A stretch of 64,000 nucleotides of DNA, taken from the NCBI GenBank assembly GCA_016916535.1, contig CP070276.1:930001-994000 (forward strand), given 5' to 3'. This DNA is from Dysgonomonadaceae bacterium zrk40 (lineage in GTDB: Bacteria > Bacteroidota > Bacteroidia > Bacteroidales > Dysgonomonadaceae). Made by a program: the position numbers and the translations under genes. How positions within the stretch are numbered: the first letter of the stretch is position 1; every line of letters begins with the position of its first letter. Positions 17,050 to 26,231 of this stretch are shown piece by piece. The notes under the pieces are model-generated. The model had not been told where the DNA came from. It searched no databases and worked only from the letters and a program-made list of their open reading frames with translations.

Positions 17050-20000
17050 TTATTCCTCAACAGTCCCTACCGCTTCTCCGGCCGGCTCACCATAGTGCGC
17101 CGCAGCCATCCGCTGGTAGGAGCGATAACGCCATTGCGCGTTATCACGGGCTGCATCGAACAGCTCGTCGGCCTGACGGGGGAAAGACTTGATCAGCTGC
17201 GTGTAACGCACCTCTCCCATCAGGAAGTCGCGGAACTTGCTCCAGTCCGGTTCCTTGCTGTCGAGTTGGAACGGGTTCTTCCCTTCATCTTCCAGGCGCG
17301 GATCATAGCGCCAGAGGTGCCAGTAACCGCATTCTACCGCTGCTTTCTCTTCCGACTGTGCAGTACCCATACCCTTTTTCAGTCCATGGCTGATACAGGG
17401 CGAGTAGGCGATGATGATGGAGGGACCGTGATAGGACTCCGCCTCTTTCAAGGCCTTGAGGTAGTGCGACTGGTTGGCACCCATTGCTACCTGTGCAACG
17501 TAAACGTAGCCATAGGTGGCGGCGATCATGCCTAGATCCTTCTTGCGGATCCGCTTGCCCGCTGCCGCGAACTTGGCTACCGCAGCCGTTGGTGTGGACT
17601 TGGAAGACTGACCTCCGGTGTTGGAGTAGACTTCTGTGTCGAGCACCAGGATGTTGATATCCTGACCGCTGGCCAGCACATGGTCGAGACCGCCGAAGCC
17701 GATGTCATAGGCCCAGCCGTCACCACCAAACACCCAGATCGATTTCTTGGTGAGGTACTTTTCCATCGAGAGGATCTCCTGTGCCACGGGATGATTGACT
17801 CCTGTGAGGGCAGCCACCAGCTGTGCAGAAGCTTCTTTCGATCCCTCTGCATCAGCTTTCTTCTCCAGCCATTGGGTAAAGAGATCTTTCTGTTCTGCGG
17901 TGAAGTCATCGGATGCAAGACCTTTCTGCATCAGCTCGCTGAGGTGGTTGCGCATGCTGTTGTGTGCAATAACGAAACCATAACCGAACTCGGCATTGTC
18001 CTCAAAGAGCGAGTTGGCCCATGAGGGACCCTTGCCCTCCTCGTTCGTGGTGTAGGGGGTAGCCGGTGCGGAAGCTCCATAGATGGAGGAACATCCGGTG
18101 GCGTTGGCAATCATCATCCGGTCGCCATAGAGCTGTGTGATCAGCTTGATGTAGGGCGTTTCTCCACAACCGGAACAGGCTCCGGAGAACTCAAAGAGCG
18201 GTTTGGCGAACTGTGTATTCTTCACGTTCAGCGTCACATCGACCAGGTGCGCCTTGCTGGAGACATTCTTCACCATGTAATCCCAGTTCTGCTGGTTGTC
18301 ATACTGCGTACCGATCGGCACCATCTCAAGTGCCTTCTCGCCCTTCTTGCCGGGACACACATCAACGCAGTTGCCGCAACCGAGACAGTCGAGCACGTCG
18401 ACCTGAATGCGGAAAGCCATTCCGGACAGTTGCTTACCCTGTGCCTTTAGCAACTCAACGCCTTCACCCAGACCCTGCTGTTCCGATTCATCGAGTACAA
18501 ACGGACGAATTGTGGCGTGGGGGCACACATAGGCACATTGGTTACACTGAATACAAGTATCAGGATTCCATACAGGTACGCTGGCAGCTACACCACGCTT
18601 CTCGAATGCTGTAGTCCCCTGCTCCCAAGTTCCGTCCTCACGTCCAGTGAAAGCAGACACCGGAAGGTCATACCCGCGCTGAGCGTTCACGGGACGTACC
18701 ACCTGATGGATAAAGGCAGGAGCATCATCGGTTGTTGTCTCAACAACACCCAGCGTTGCCCATTCTGGCAGCACCTCTACCTCTTCCACGTCACCACCGC
18801 GATCAACGGCAGCAAAGTTCATCTTCACCACCTCTTCACCCTTCTTTCCGTAGGACTTCACAATGAATTTCTTCATCTGCTCCACCGCCTGGTCGTAGGG
18901 GATCACGTTCGAGATCTTGAAGAATGCCGATTGCAGGATGGTGTTGGTACGGTTGCCCAGGCCAATTTCATCAGCTATTACCGTCGCATTGATGATATAG
19001 AAGCGAATGTTGTTCAACGCGAAGTAGCGCTTCACATTGTCGGGCAGGTGGTTGGCCACCTCTTCTTTGGGCCATACTGAGTTCAGCAGGAAAGTACCGT
19101 TCTTCTTCAATCCCTTGGTCACATCATAAAGATGCAGATAGGCCGGCACATGGCATGCCACGAAATTGGGAGTGTTCACCAGATAGGTGGAACGGATGGC
19201 ATTGTCGCCAAAACGTAGGTGTGAACAGGTGAAACCGCCCGACTTCTTGGAGTCGTAGGCAAAGTATGCCTGCACATATTTGTCGGTGTTGTCACCAATG
19301 ATCTTGATCGAATTCTTGTTGGCACCAACGGTACCATCAGAACCCAACCCGTAAAACTTGGCCTCATAGGTGGTCTCATCCATCGCAACCTCCTCCTTCA
19401 TGGGGAGCGACTTGAAAGTGACATCGTCCACGATGCCGATGGTGAAATCATTCTTCGGCAGGTTCATCGAGAGATTCTCGAATACCGAGAGGATCTGTGA
19501 GGGAGTAGTATCTTTCGATGAAAGACCGTAGATACCGCCCACCACCTCCGGTGCATTCTCCTTGCCAAAGTAGCAGTCCTTCACATCCAGGTATAGCGGC
19601 TGACCGGTAGCTCCCGGCTCCTTGGTGCGGTCGAGCACCGCAATCCTTTTCGCAGTGGCTGGTACTGCCGAGAGGAAGGCGGATGCCTTGAAGGGGCGGT
19701 AAAGGTGTACAGCTACCACACCCACCTTCTCACCCTTGGCGGTGAGATGATCCACAACCTCACGGATGGTTTCCGTAACAGAGCCCATGGCGATCACCAC
19801 CCGTTCCGCTTCCGGATCACCGTAGTAGTCGAACAATCCATACTTGCGGCCTGTGACGGCTGCCAACTTATCCAGATACTTCTCCACCACGTCCGGCACA
19901 TTGGCATAGAATGGGTTGGAGGCTTCGCGTGCCTGGAAATAAATATCGTCGTTCTGTGCTGTTCCGCGTGTCACGGGTGCATCGGGCGAGAGGGCCCTGT

Positions 20001-20619
20001 CGCGGAATCCTTTGAGTGCTTCCTGATTGATCAGCGGTGCCAGGTCGTCGTTCGTCAATGCTTCAATCTTCTGGATCTCGTGTGAAGTGCGGAATCCGTC
20101 GAAGAAATGAAGGAAGGGGATACGACTCTCAATTGCTGCCAGGTGTGCTACCGCCGACATGTCCATCACCTCCTGCACCGAACCGGTAGCAAAGAGGGCG
20201 AAGCCGGTGGGGCGTGCAGCCATCACATCCTGATGATCACCGAAGATGGAAAGGGCATGCGATGCCAATGCTCGTGCCGACACATGAAAGACACCCGGAA
20301 GCAACTCCCCTGCCATCTTATACATGTTGGGCAGCATCAGCAGCAGTCCCTGTGAGGCGGTAAAGGTGGAGGTGAGGGCGCCGGCCTGCAACGATCCGTG
20401 CATGGCCCCGGCAGCTCCCGCTTCCGATTGCATTTCCTGCACCAGGACTGGCTGCCCGAAGATGTTTTTCCTCCCGGCAGCTGCCCACTCATCCACATAC
20501 TCCGCCATGGTGGAGGAGGGTGTGATCGGGTAGATTGCAGCCACCTCGCTGAACATGTAGGCGATGTGTGCAGCAGCCTGATTCCCGTCGCAGGTCAAAT
20601 AATTTTTCTGTTTTGCCAT
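17050..20619 (-). CDS. nifJ: Pyruvate:ferredoxin (flavodoxin) oxidoreductase
   Basis: Oxidatively decarboxylates pyruvate to acetyl-CoA and CO2 with reduction of ferredoxin, the main pyruvate route in anaerobes. All domains of the single-chain enzyme are present in 1189 residues: the N-terminal pyrimidine-binding domain (AAHIAYMFSEVAAIYPITP), the CoA-binding-type middle region, two [4Fe-4S] clusters at about 690-760 (CIQCNQCAYVCP and CLGCGNCVDVCP), and the C-terminal TPP/Mg domain with GDGWAYDIGFGGLDH and NTGGQSSKSTP. The extra cluster motif CSGCGETPY is also present. It has its own promoter and a strong terminator, so it is transcribed alone. Confidence 0.97.
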   Translation of the reverse strand: MAKQKNYLTCDGNQAAAHIAYMFSEVAAIYPITPSSTMAEYVDEWAAAGRKNIFGQPVLVQEMQSEAGAAGAMHGSLQAGALTSTFTASQGLLLMLPNMYKMAGELLPGVFHVSARALASHALSIFGDHQDVMAARPTGFALFATGSVQEVMDMSAVAHLAAIESRIPFLHFFDGFRTSHEIQKIEALTNDDLAPLINQEALKGFRDRALSPDAPVTRGTAQNDDIYFQAREASNPFYANVPDVVEKYLDKLAAVTGRKYGLFDYYGDPEAERVVIAMGSVTETIREVVDHLTAKGEKVGVVAVHLYRPFKASAFLSAVPATAKRIAVLDRTKEPGATGQPLYLDVKDCYFGKENAPEVVGGIYGLSSKDTTPSQILSVFENLSMNLPKNDFTIGIVDDVTFKSLPMKEEVAMDETTYEAKFYGLGSDGTVGANKNSIKIIGDNTDKYVQAYFAYDSKKSGGFTCSHLRFGDNAIRSTYLVNTPNFVACHVPAYLHLYDVTKGLKKNGTFLLNSVWPKEEVANHLPDNVKRYFALNNIRFYIINATVIADEIGLGNRTNTILQSAFFKISNVIPYDQAVEQMKKFIVKSYGKKGEEVVKMNFAAVDRGGDVEEVEVLPEWATLGVVETTTDDAPAFIHQVVRPVNAQRGYDLPVSAFTGREDGTWEQGTTAFEKRGVAASVPVWNPDTCIQCNQCAYVCPHATIRPFVLDESEQQGLGEGVELLKAQGKQLSGMAFRIQVDVLDCLGCGNCVDVCPGKKGEKALEMVPIGTQYDNQQNWDYMVKNVSSKAHLVDVTLNVKNTQFAKPLFEFSGACSGCGETPYIKLITQLYGDRMMIANATGCSSIYGASAPATPYTTNEEGKGPSWANSLFEDNAEFGYGFVIAHNSMRNHLSELMQKGLASDDFTAEQKDLFTQWLEKKADAEGSKEASAQLVAALTGVNHPVAQEILSMEKYLTKKSIWVFGGDGWAYDIGFGGLDHVLASGQDINILVLDTEVYSNTGGQSSKSTPTAAVAKFAAAGKRIRKKDLGMIAATYGYVYVAQVAMGANQSHYLKALKEAESYHGPSIIIAYSPCISHGLKKGMGTAQSEEKAAVECGYWHLWRYDPRLEDEGKNPFQLDSKEPDWSKFRDFLMGEVRYTQLIKSFPRQADELFDAARDNAQWRYRSYQRMAAAHYGEPAGEAVGTVEE

Positions 20620-20997
20620 AATGATATGTTTACTAAAAATGTTAAATTTTAGTTAATAATGTGCTAATTTATTGGGCTTCGGACTACGAAATTACGATAA
20701 AAAAGCGGAAACAACAAAAGATGCTCGCTTTTTGTTCACTCTCGTCACCCCATTCCTCAGGAGAAAATTTAAAATATATTAATTTTTAATCTTTACCGGC
20801 ATGTGAATGTTATAATAACGTATCATTGCATCTCATGCCTCTTCAATTGTCAGGGCATACTGACCTTTTATCAACCACAGGGGATTCAGACCACATCATC
20901 ATGTTTGATCCTTTGAAATAAATCGATGCTGAGGGGCAAACAATACAGATGATACTGATGCGACATTCACAATTGAAACAAATACAACAAAGACCAT
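20620..20997. other. Divergent intergenic region between nifJ and the trehalose operon
   Basis: 378 bases without a credible gene. The nifJ-proximal part holds the nifJ promoter described separately. For the rightward operon I see only an imperfect -7-like TATCATTG at 20821-20828 and no convincing -33 box. The rest is AT-rich with no repeat or RNA structure that I can support. Confidence 0.5.
20687..20719 (-). promoter_or_regulatory. Candidate nifJ promoter (-33 and -7 boxes)
   Basis: On the minus strand a TTTG (20716-20719) is followed after 21 bases by TAATTTCG (20687-20694), one mismatch from TAnnTTTG. The spacing fits the Bacteroides sigma-ABfr consensus. The leader to the nifJ ATG would be about 60 bases. 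Confidence 0.5.
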
Positions 20998-23169
20998 ATG
21001 AAGATTGTAATCATTGCCAACAGGCTACCGGTAAAAATTGAACGTTCAGAAGAGGGATTCACCATTGAACGCAGTGAAGGAGGACTGGCTACCGGTCTCG
21101 GATCACTGGAGACCAAAGCTGAGAAGTATTGGGTTGGCTGGCCCGGCATCCACACCGACGATGAAACGGAGAGACAAGAGATCACCGAAAAGCTTCACGA
21201 GCTCAACTTCCATCCGGTTTTCCTGAGTGACGAACAGATCAGCAACTACTACGAGGGGTACAGCAACAGCACCATCTGGCCCCTCTGCCACTATTTCTTC
21301 TCTTATATTGAATACAAGGCGGAGTACTGGGCAGCATACCGCGAGGTGAACGCCCTCTTCAGCCGGGAGTCGCTCCCTTTCATCGAGAACGATGACATCG
21401 TGTGGGTACAGGACTACCAGCTGATGCTGCTGCCGAAGATGATACGCGACCGGAAACCGGCTACCAGCATCGGTTACTTCCACCACATACCCTTCCCCTC
21501 CTATGAGCTCTTCAGGGTACTCCCCGAACGGGAGGAGGTGCTGGAAGGATTGTTGGGAGCCGACTTGATCGGCTTTCACACGCACGACTACATGCGTCAC
21601 TTCATCAGTGCCATCTACCGCGTGCTCAACCTGAACTGCAACCTCGACGAGATCACCCTCAAGGAGCGGATTGTACATGTGGATGCCTTCCCCATGGGAA
21701 TCAACTATGAGCAGTACCACGAGGCACCCGCATTGCCTGCGGTACGCGAGAAATCGGCCATGCTCAGGGAAAAGCTGTCAGACAAGCAGGTGATCCTTTC
21801 GGTGGACCGCCTCGACTACAGCAAGGGGATCCTGCACCGGCTCGACGGGTACGCCCAGTTCCTGGAAAACAACCCTGAATACCACGAGCAGGTGTCACTG
21901 GCCATGATCGTGGTTCCCTCACGCGACAACGTGGAGATGTATGCTGAGCTGAAAGCGAAGATAGACCAGGCCATCGGCGAGATCAACGGCAGGTATGCCA
22001 GACTGGGCTGGAGCCCCATCTTCTACTTCTATCGCAGCTTCTCGTTCGAGGAGTTGATTGCCATGTATGACATCGCTGACATCGCACTGGTAACACCATT
22101 GCGTGACGGGATGAACCTGGTAGCCAAAGAGTACCTCGCCGCCAAGCGGGATCAACCGGGTGTACTCATCCTCAGCGAAATGGCTGGCGCATCCATCGAA
22201 TTGCAGGATGCACTGATCATCAACCCCAACGACAAGGATGAGATCGAGAAGGCGATCCTGCAGGCGCTCACCATGCCGTTAGAGGAGAAAAGGGAACGAA
22301 TGAGCCGGATGCAGAAACGGATCGCCTCCCGCACCGTGAAGCGCTGGGCAAACGATTTTGTGAAAGAGCTTCGAAGCATCAAGGAACAGAACAGGGAGAT
22401 CCTGCAGAAGGTGGTGGGTAAGCGGCAGCTAACCCAAATAAAGAGCGCCTACGATGAGGCTTCTTCACGACTTATCCTACTCGACTATGATGGCACCCTC
22501 TCACCCTTCGTCAGGAAACCGGAAGATGCCATTCCCTCGGAACAGTTATTAGAACTGATCAGAAGAATGAGTGCTGACAAGCACAACAAGGTTGTGATCA
22601 ACAGCGGTCGCAACCACCAGATCCTGGACAAGTGGTTCGCTGGGCTCCCTATCGACTTTGCCGCTGAACATGGTGTCTTTTACAAAGATGACGGAGTGTG
22701 GCACCGCAATATAATGGAGGAGATCGAGTGGGATGAAGAGATCCTCGACATCATTCATCACACAATCGATAAGACGCCCCGCTCGCACCTGGAGCAGAAG
22801 GATGCAGCCCTGGTATGGCATTACCGCAACGTGGATGTATGGCTGGCCGAGCTGCGTGCACAACAGTTGATCAATGCACTGATTGGCCCCTGTGCACGAC
22901 TCAACCTGCAAATTGTGCCGGGCAACAAGATTGTAGAGATCAAACCACCCGATTACAACAAGGGAAGTGAAGTGATTCGTCGCCTGGAGAAGGACACTTA
23001 CGACTTCGTGCTGGCGATTGGTGACGACACCACCGACGAGGATATGTTCCGCGCCCTGCCGACCGACGGTATCAGCATCAAGGTGGGCAGCTTCTCACCG
23101 GCGGCGAAGTATCGCATCCCCCTTCAATCCTCCGTGATACCGTTCCTCTCCAAACTGATACAACAATAA
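20998..23169 (+). CDS. Bifunctional trehalose-6-phosphate synthase/trehalose-6-phosphate phosphatase
   Basis: A natural OtsA-OtsB fusion that makes trehalose from UDP-glucose and glucose-6-phosphate, then removes the phosphate. The OtsA half (1-470) has IANRLPV, GGLATGL, the FHHIPFP motif with the UDP-glucose-contacting His, and VDRLDYSKGI with the phosphate-binding Arg and Lys. The usual HDYHL reads QDYQL here, with both His replaced by Gln. The OtsB half (480-723) is a HAD phosphatase with LDYDGTLSPF, VVINSGRN and GDDTTDEDMFRAL. The MscS gene starts 16 bases downstream. Trehalose is a stress and osmotic protectant; the pairing with a tension-gated channel points the same way. Confidence 0.95.
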   Translation: MKIVIIANRLPVKIERSEEGFTIERSEGGLATGLGSLETKAEKYWVGWPGIHTDDETERQEITEKLHELNFHPVFLSDEQISNYYEGYSNSTIWPLCHYFFSYIEYKAEYWAAYREVNALFSRESLPFIENDDIVWVQDYQLMLLPKMIRDRKPATSIGYFHHIPFPSYELFRVLPEREEVLEGLLGADLIGFHTHDYMRHFISAIYRVLNLNCNLDEITLKERIVHVDAFPMGINYEQYHEAPALPAVREKSAMLREKLSDKQVILSVDRLDYSKGILHRLDGYAQFLENNPEYHEQVSLAMIVVPSRDNVEMYAELKAKIDQAIGEINGRYARLGWSPIFYFYRSFSFEELIAMYDIADIALVTPLRDGMNLVAKEYLAAKRDQPGVLILSEMAGASIELQDALIINPNDKDEIEKAILQALTMPLEEKRERMSRMQKRIASRTVKRWANDFVKELRSIKEQNREILQKVVGKRQLTQIKSAYDEASSRLILLDYDGTLSPFVRKPEDAIPSEQLLELIRRMSADKHNKVVINSGRNHQILDKWFAGLPIDFAAEHGVFYKDDGVWHRNIMEEIEWDEEILDIIHHTIDKTPRSHLEQKDAALVWHYRNVDVWLAELRAQQLINALIGPCARLNLQIVPGNKIVEIKPPDYNKGSEVIRRLEKDTYDFVLAIGDDTTDEDMFRALPTDGISIKVGSFSPAAKYRIPLQSSVIPFLSKLIQQ

Positions 23170-23184
23170 AGCAGCACAATCAAG

Positions 23185-24294
23185 ATGGAAATTATCGATC
23201 AATTTATCTCACCGGAAAGCCCTCTCCGTTATCCTCTCATCGCGTTACTCTTCCTGACACTCTTTGGAATCCTGACACTGATCTACAGGCAGATCATTAA
23301 AATGTGGCGCAAACGGGTCCACAATAGCAAAAGCGTGCTGGACGACTTTATCGTGCGACTCTTCACCCTTCCGGGCATATGGCTTATCTTCGCCCTGCTG
23401 CTCAACCTTTTCAGCGGACTGCTCAGCGAAGAGGAGCAGGTCTACAACGTGCTGCGCAAGATAAGCCAGATCATGCTGATCCTCATCGTCGGCTGGATCC
23501 TGGTACAGGTGGTCAGGGCTCTCTTTCACCACTGGCAGAAGAAGTTCGACATCGAGAACCCCAACAACCTGGAAGCGCGCAAGCGCCTCACCCAGATGAA
23601 CATGATTGAACGGATCATGGTGGTCACCATCGTCTTCCTCTTCATCGCCATTGCACTGATGACCATTGAGCAGGTGAGACAGCTCGGGATGAGCCTGCTG
23701 GCATCGGCCGGTGTGGCCGGTATCATCATCGGCTTCGCCGCCCAGCGCAGCTTCGGACAGATCTTCTCCGGCATCCAGATTGCCTTTACACAGCCCATCA
23801 GGTTGGATGACGTGGTGGTGATCGAGGGGGAGTGGGGTCGCGTGGAAGAGATACACATCACCTACGCTGTGGTGAGGATATGGGATGAGCGGAGGCTGAT
23901 CGTACCAATCGATTACTTCCTCAACAACCCGATACAGAACTGGACGCGCAGCACTTCGCAGATACTGGGCAGCGCCATGCTCTATGTCTCATACGACTTG
24001 CCGGTGGAGCCGTTGCGCGAGGAGCTGGCCCGCATCGTGAAGGATGATCCCAACTGGGATGGCAGGGCACAGAACATACAGGTGACCGACAGCAGGGAAT
24101 GGTTCAAGGAACTGCGGGTTCTGGTGAGCAGTGCCGACTCCTCACGCAACTGGGACCTGCGGGTGGCCGTGCGCGAGAAACTGATCGACTTTATCAACAC
24201 CCACTACCCTGGCTCATTTGCAAAGATAACCGCCGGCACACCCTCATCTGCCGCTCCGGCAATCCGGCAGGCATCTGATCAGGGCCCATCCTAA
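23185..24294 (+). CDS. MscS-family mechanosensitive ion channel
   Basis: 369 residues. Three or four membrane helices occupy about 17-38, 60-80, 92-112 and 140-160. The pore helix TM3 is clear: LLASAGVAGIIIGFAAQRS with the Gly/Ala packing pattern. It is followed by the beta domain (IRLDDVVVIEGEWGRVEEI) and the C-terminal alpha/beta domain. Such channels open on sudden drop in external osmolarity and release small solutes. Being co-transcribed with trehalose synthesis, it may release the solute that its partner makes. Its stop lies only 8 bases from the stop of the convergent GH15 gene, with no room for an ordinary terminator. Confidence 0.93.
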   Translation: MEIIDQFISPESPLRYPLIALLFLTLFGILTLIYRQIIKMWRKRVHNSKSVLDDFIVRLFTLPGIWLIFALLLNLFSGLLSEEEQVYNVLRKISQIMLILIVGWILVQVVRALFHHWQKKFDIENPNNLEARKRLTQMNMIERIMVVTIVFLFIAIALMTIEQVRQLGMSLLASAGVAGIIIGFAAQRSFGQIFSGIQIAFTQPIRLDDVVVIEGEWGRVEEIHITYAVVRIWDERRLIVPIDYFLNNPIQNWTRSTSQILGSAMLYVSYDLPVEPLREELARIVKDDPNWDGRAQNIQVTDSREWFKELRVLVSSADSSRNWDLRVAVREKLIDFINTHYPGSFAKITAGTPSSAAPAIRQASDQGPS

Positions 24295-24302
24295 CACCCT
24301 GT

Positions 24303-26099
24303 TTAAGGGCGTATAAACTTGGAGAGCTCCTTCTCCTCGGAGAAGAGCACCGCGGTGTTGATCAGCGCCAGGTGCGAGTAGGCCTGCGGGAAGTTGCCCA
24401 ACTGCCGCTTGGTACGGAAGTCGAGGTCCTCACTATAAAGCCCCACATGGTTCGAATAGGAGATCATCTTCTCGAAGATCTCCTTCGCCTCCTCCCGCTC
24501 GCCGATCATGAAGAGCGCCTCGACCAGCCAGAAGGTACAAATGGTGAAGGAGGAGGTGGGCACCCCAAAGTCATCCTCCGCCTTGTAGCGGTACATCAGT
24601 CCCTCATGGTAGAGGTTCTCCTTGATCGCCTTCACCGTCTTCACATAGCGCTCATCGTCCGGGGCGATAAAATCGTAAAACTGCATCAGCAACAGCGACG
24701 AATCGTAGTCCCTGTTGCCGTAAGCCTGCGTGAAGCATTGCAGCTCCTCGTTCCACCCATTCTCATGGACCTCCGCGCGAATCGATTCGGCTTCATCGCG
24801 CCACTTTCTGGCGTAGCTGTCCTTGTGCAGCAGCTCCGCGATCAGGGAAGCCCTGTCGAAAGCCACCCAGCTCATCACCTTGGAGAATACGAAATGCATC
24901 TCCCGGGTGCGGAACTCCCATATGCTGCGGTCCGGCTTGTGCCAGGCTGCCTTCACCGAGCGCACCATGTTCTTGATGATCTCCCAGATCTCCTCCACCT
25001 CGTCGAGTGTGCCGGGGAAGTAGAGGTAGTACTTGTAGATCACATCCATCAGGTAGCCGATGGAGTCGTTCTGTACCTGGTGGTAAGCAGCGTTGCCAAT
25101 CCGCACCGGGCGTGAGTGCTCGTAACCGCTCAGGTGATCGAGTGTCTCTTCGGTGAGCGTTTGCTCGCCGCGGATGCCGTACATGATCTGTATCGGCTCA
25201 TCGCGCGACGACTTGAGTATTTTCTTCACGAAGCCGATGAAGCGTTCCGCGGCGGTACGCTGTTTCATAAAGAGCAGCGTGTCGATCGACATGGAGGCAT
25301 CGCGCAGCCAGCAGAAGCGGTAATCCCAGTTGCGGGTCTCACCGATGCTCTCCGGCAGGCTGGTGGTGGCTGCCGCCAGCATCGCCCCGGAGCTTTGGTA
25401 GGAGAGCAGCTTGAGCACCAGCAGGCTGCGCTTGATCATGTCGTTGTACTGATAATATTCTCGTGAACGATTTACGTAGTTGAGCCAGTAGACCTTTGTC
25501 CGCTCGTAGTCCAGCAGGATGCGGTTGATATCCACCGTCACCAGCTTCTGGTTGTAGGAGAGCAGGAAAAACTGGTGTCCCTCCAGTACAACCTCCTCGC
25601 GGTTGAGCACCTTCTCAAAGTCGAGGCTGGAGTAAAGGTAGACCTTGTCTTCAGAGTCCTCTTCCGAGTGTGTCTTGATGTATTGATCCCCTATCTCGTG
25701 CCGCACCTTCTCACGTGCGTAGTTGATCTGCGGGTCGTAGACCACGCGCACCGTCGGTTGTCCCTTGGTGACCCGTATATAGCGGTGTATCTCGGGCGGC
25801 ATGTAATAGCGATTGGCCTCGGTCGTGTAACGCGGCATATAGTCGAAAACGATAAAGCCGTGATCAGGCGACTCGAAACGGGTCAGCAGGATATTGGTAT
25901 GTCCGTTGTATCGTTGCGTGATCTGGTAATCCGCCGACACCTCAAAGTGAAAGCTGCCACCTTTCTCCCTGTCGAGCAGAGCTGCAAAGATGGAGGGTGA
26001 GTCGAAGTCGGGCAGGCAGAACCAGTCGATGCTCCCCGTTTTAGATACCAGTGCCGCTGTACGGCAGTTGCCGATGATTCCGTAGTCAAGATTTTGCAT
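24303..26099 (-). CDS. Glycoside hydrolase family 15 protein (glucoamylase/trehalase type)
   Basis: 598 residues, cytoplasmic (no signal peptide). The N-terminal beta domain starts YGIIGNCRTAALVSKTGSI, typical for bacterial GH15. The (alpha/alpha)6 barrel starts near residue 230 with ETRNWDYRFCWLRDAS. The likely catalytic acid is the Glu in SIWEFRTREMHFVFSKVMS (about 395-413), and the likely base is in YSEDLD before GNFPQAYSHLALI near the end. GH15 includes glucoamylases, dextran glucosidases and trehalases. Next to a trehalose synthesis operon, and without export, a trehalase role is attractive but not proven. The upstream leader contains a hairpin. Confidence 0.93.
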   Translation of the reverse strand: MQNLDYGIIGNCRTAALVSKTGSIDWFCLPDFDSPSIFAALLDREKGGSFHFEVSADYQITQRYNGHTNILLTRFESPDHGFIVFDYMPRYTTEANRYYMPPEIHRYIRVTKGQPTVRVVYDPQINYAREKVRHEIGDQYIKTHSEEDSEDKVYLYSSLDFEKVLNREEVVLEGHQFFLLSYNQKLVTVDINRILLDYERTKVYWLNYVNRSREYYQYNDMIKRSLLVLKLLSYQSSGAMLAAATTSLPESIGETRNWDYRFCWLRDASMSIDTLLFMKQRTAAERFIGFVKKILKSSRDEPIQIMYGIRGEQTLTEETLDHLSGYEHSRPVRIGNAAYHQVQNDSIGYLMDVIYKYYLYFPGTLDEVEEIWEIIKNMVRSVKAAWHKPDRSIWEFRTREMHFVFSKVMSWVAFDRASLIAELLHKDSYARKWRDEAESIRAEVHENGWNEELQCFTQAYGNRDYDSSLLLMQFYDFIAPDDERYVKTVKAIKENLYHEGLMYRYKAEDDFGVPTSSFTICTFWLVEALFMIGEREEAKEIFEKMISYSNHVGLYSEDLDFRTKRQLGNFPQAYSHLALINTAVLFSEEKELSKFIRP

Positions 26100-26116
26100 A
26101 GATAAGCTGTTTCACC

Positions 26117-26169
26117 CCTGCCGGCATTCGGGAAGAGCGGCAAAAGCCGGTTAATCATTGCCGGGCAGG
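26117..26169 (-). other. Hairpin in the leader of the GH15 gene with an alternative inner pairing
   Basis: CCTGCCGGCA (26117-26126) pairs with TGCCGGGCAGG (26159-26169), leaving one bulged G. An inner CGGC/GCCG (26138-26141 with 26146-26149) closes an AAAA loop. Alternatively CCGGC (26121-26125) can pair with GCCGG (26146-26150), which would break the outer stem. The element lies between the -7 box and the start codon, so it would be in the mRNA leader. Confidence 0.45.
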
Positions 26170-26196
26170 AATGTTCATATTCTGTTTAGAGCAGAA

Positions 26197-26204
26197 CAAA
26201 GATA
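26197..26204 (-). promoter_or_regulatory. Bacteroides-type -7 element for the GH15 gene
   Basis: The minus strand reads TATCTTTG, a full match to TAnnTTTG. A TTTC at 26224-26227 lies 19 bases upstream. The leader to the ATG at 26099 is about 90 bases. Confidence 0.55.
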
Positions 26205-26231
26205 GAAAAAGGAGTCAAATAATGAAAGGAA

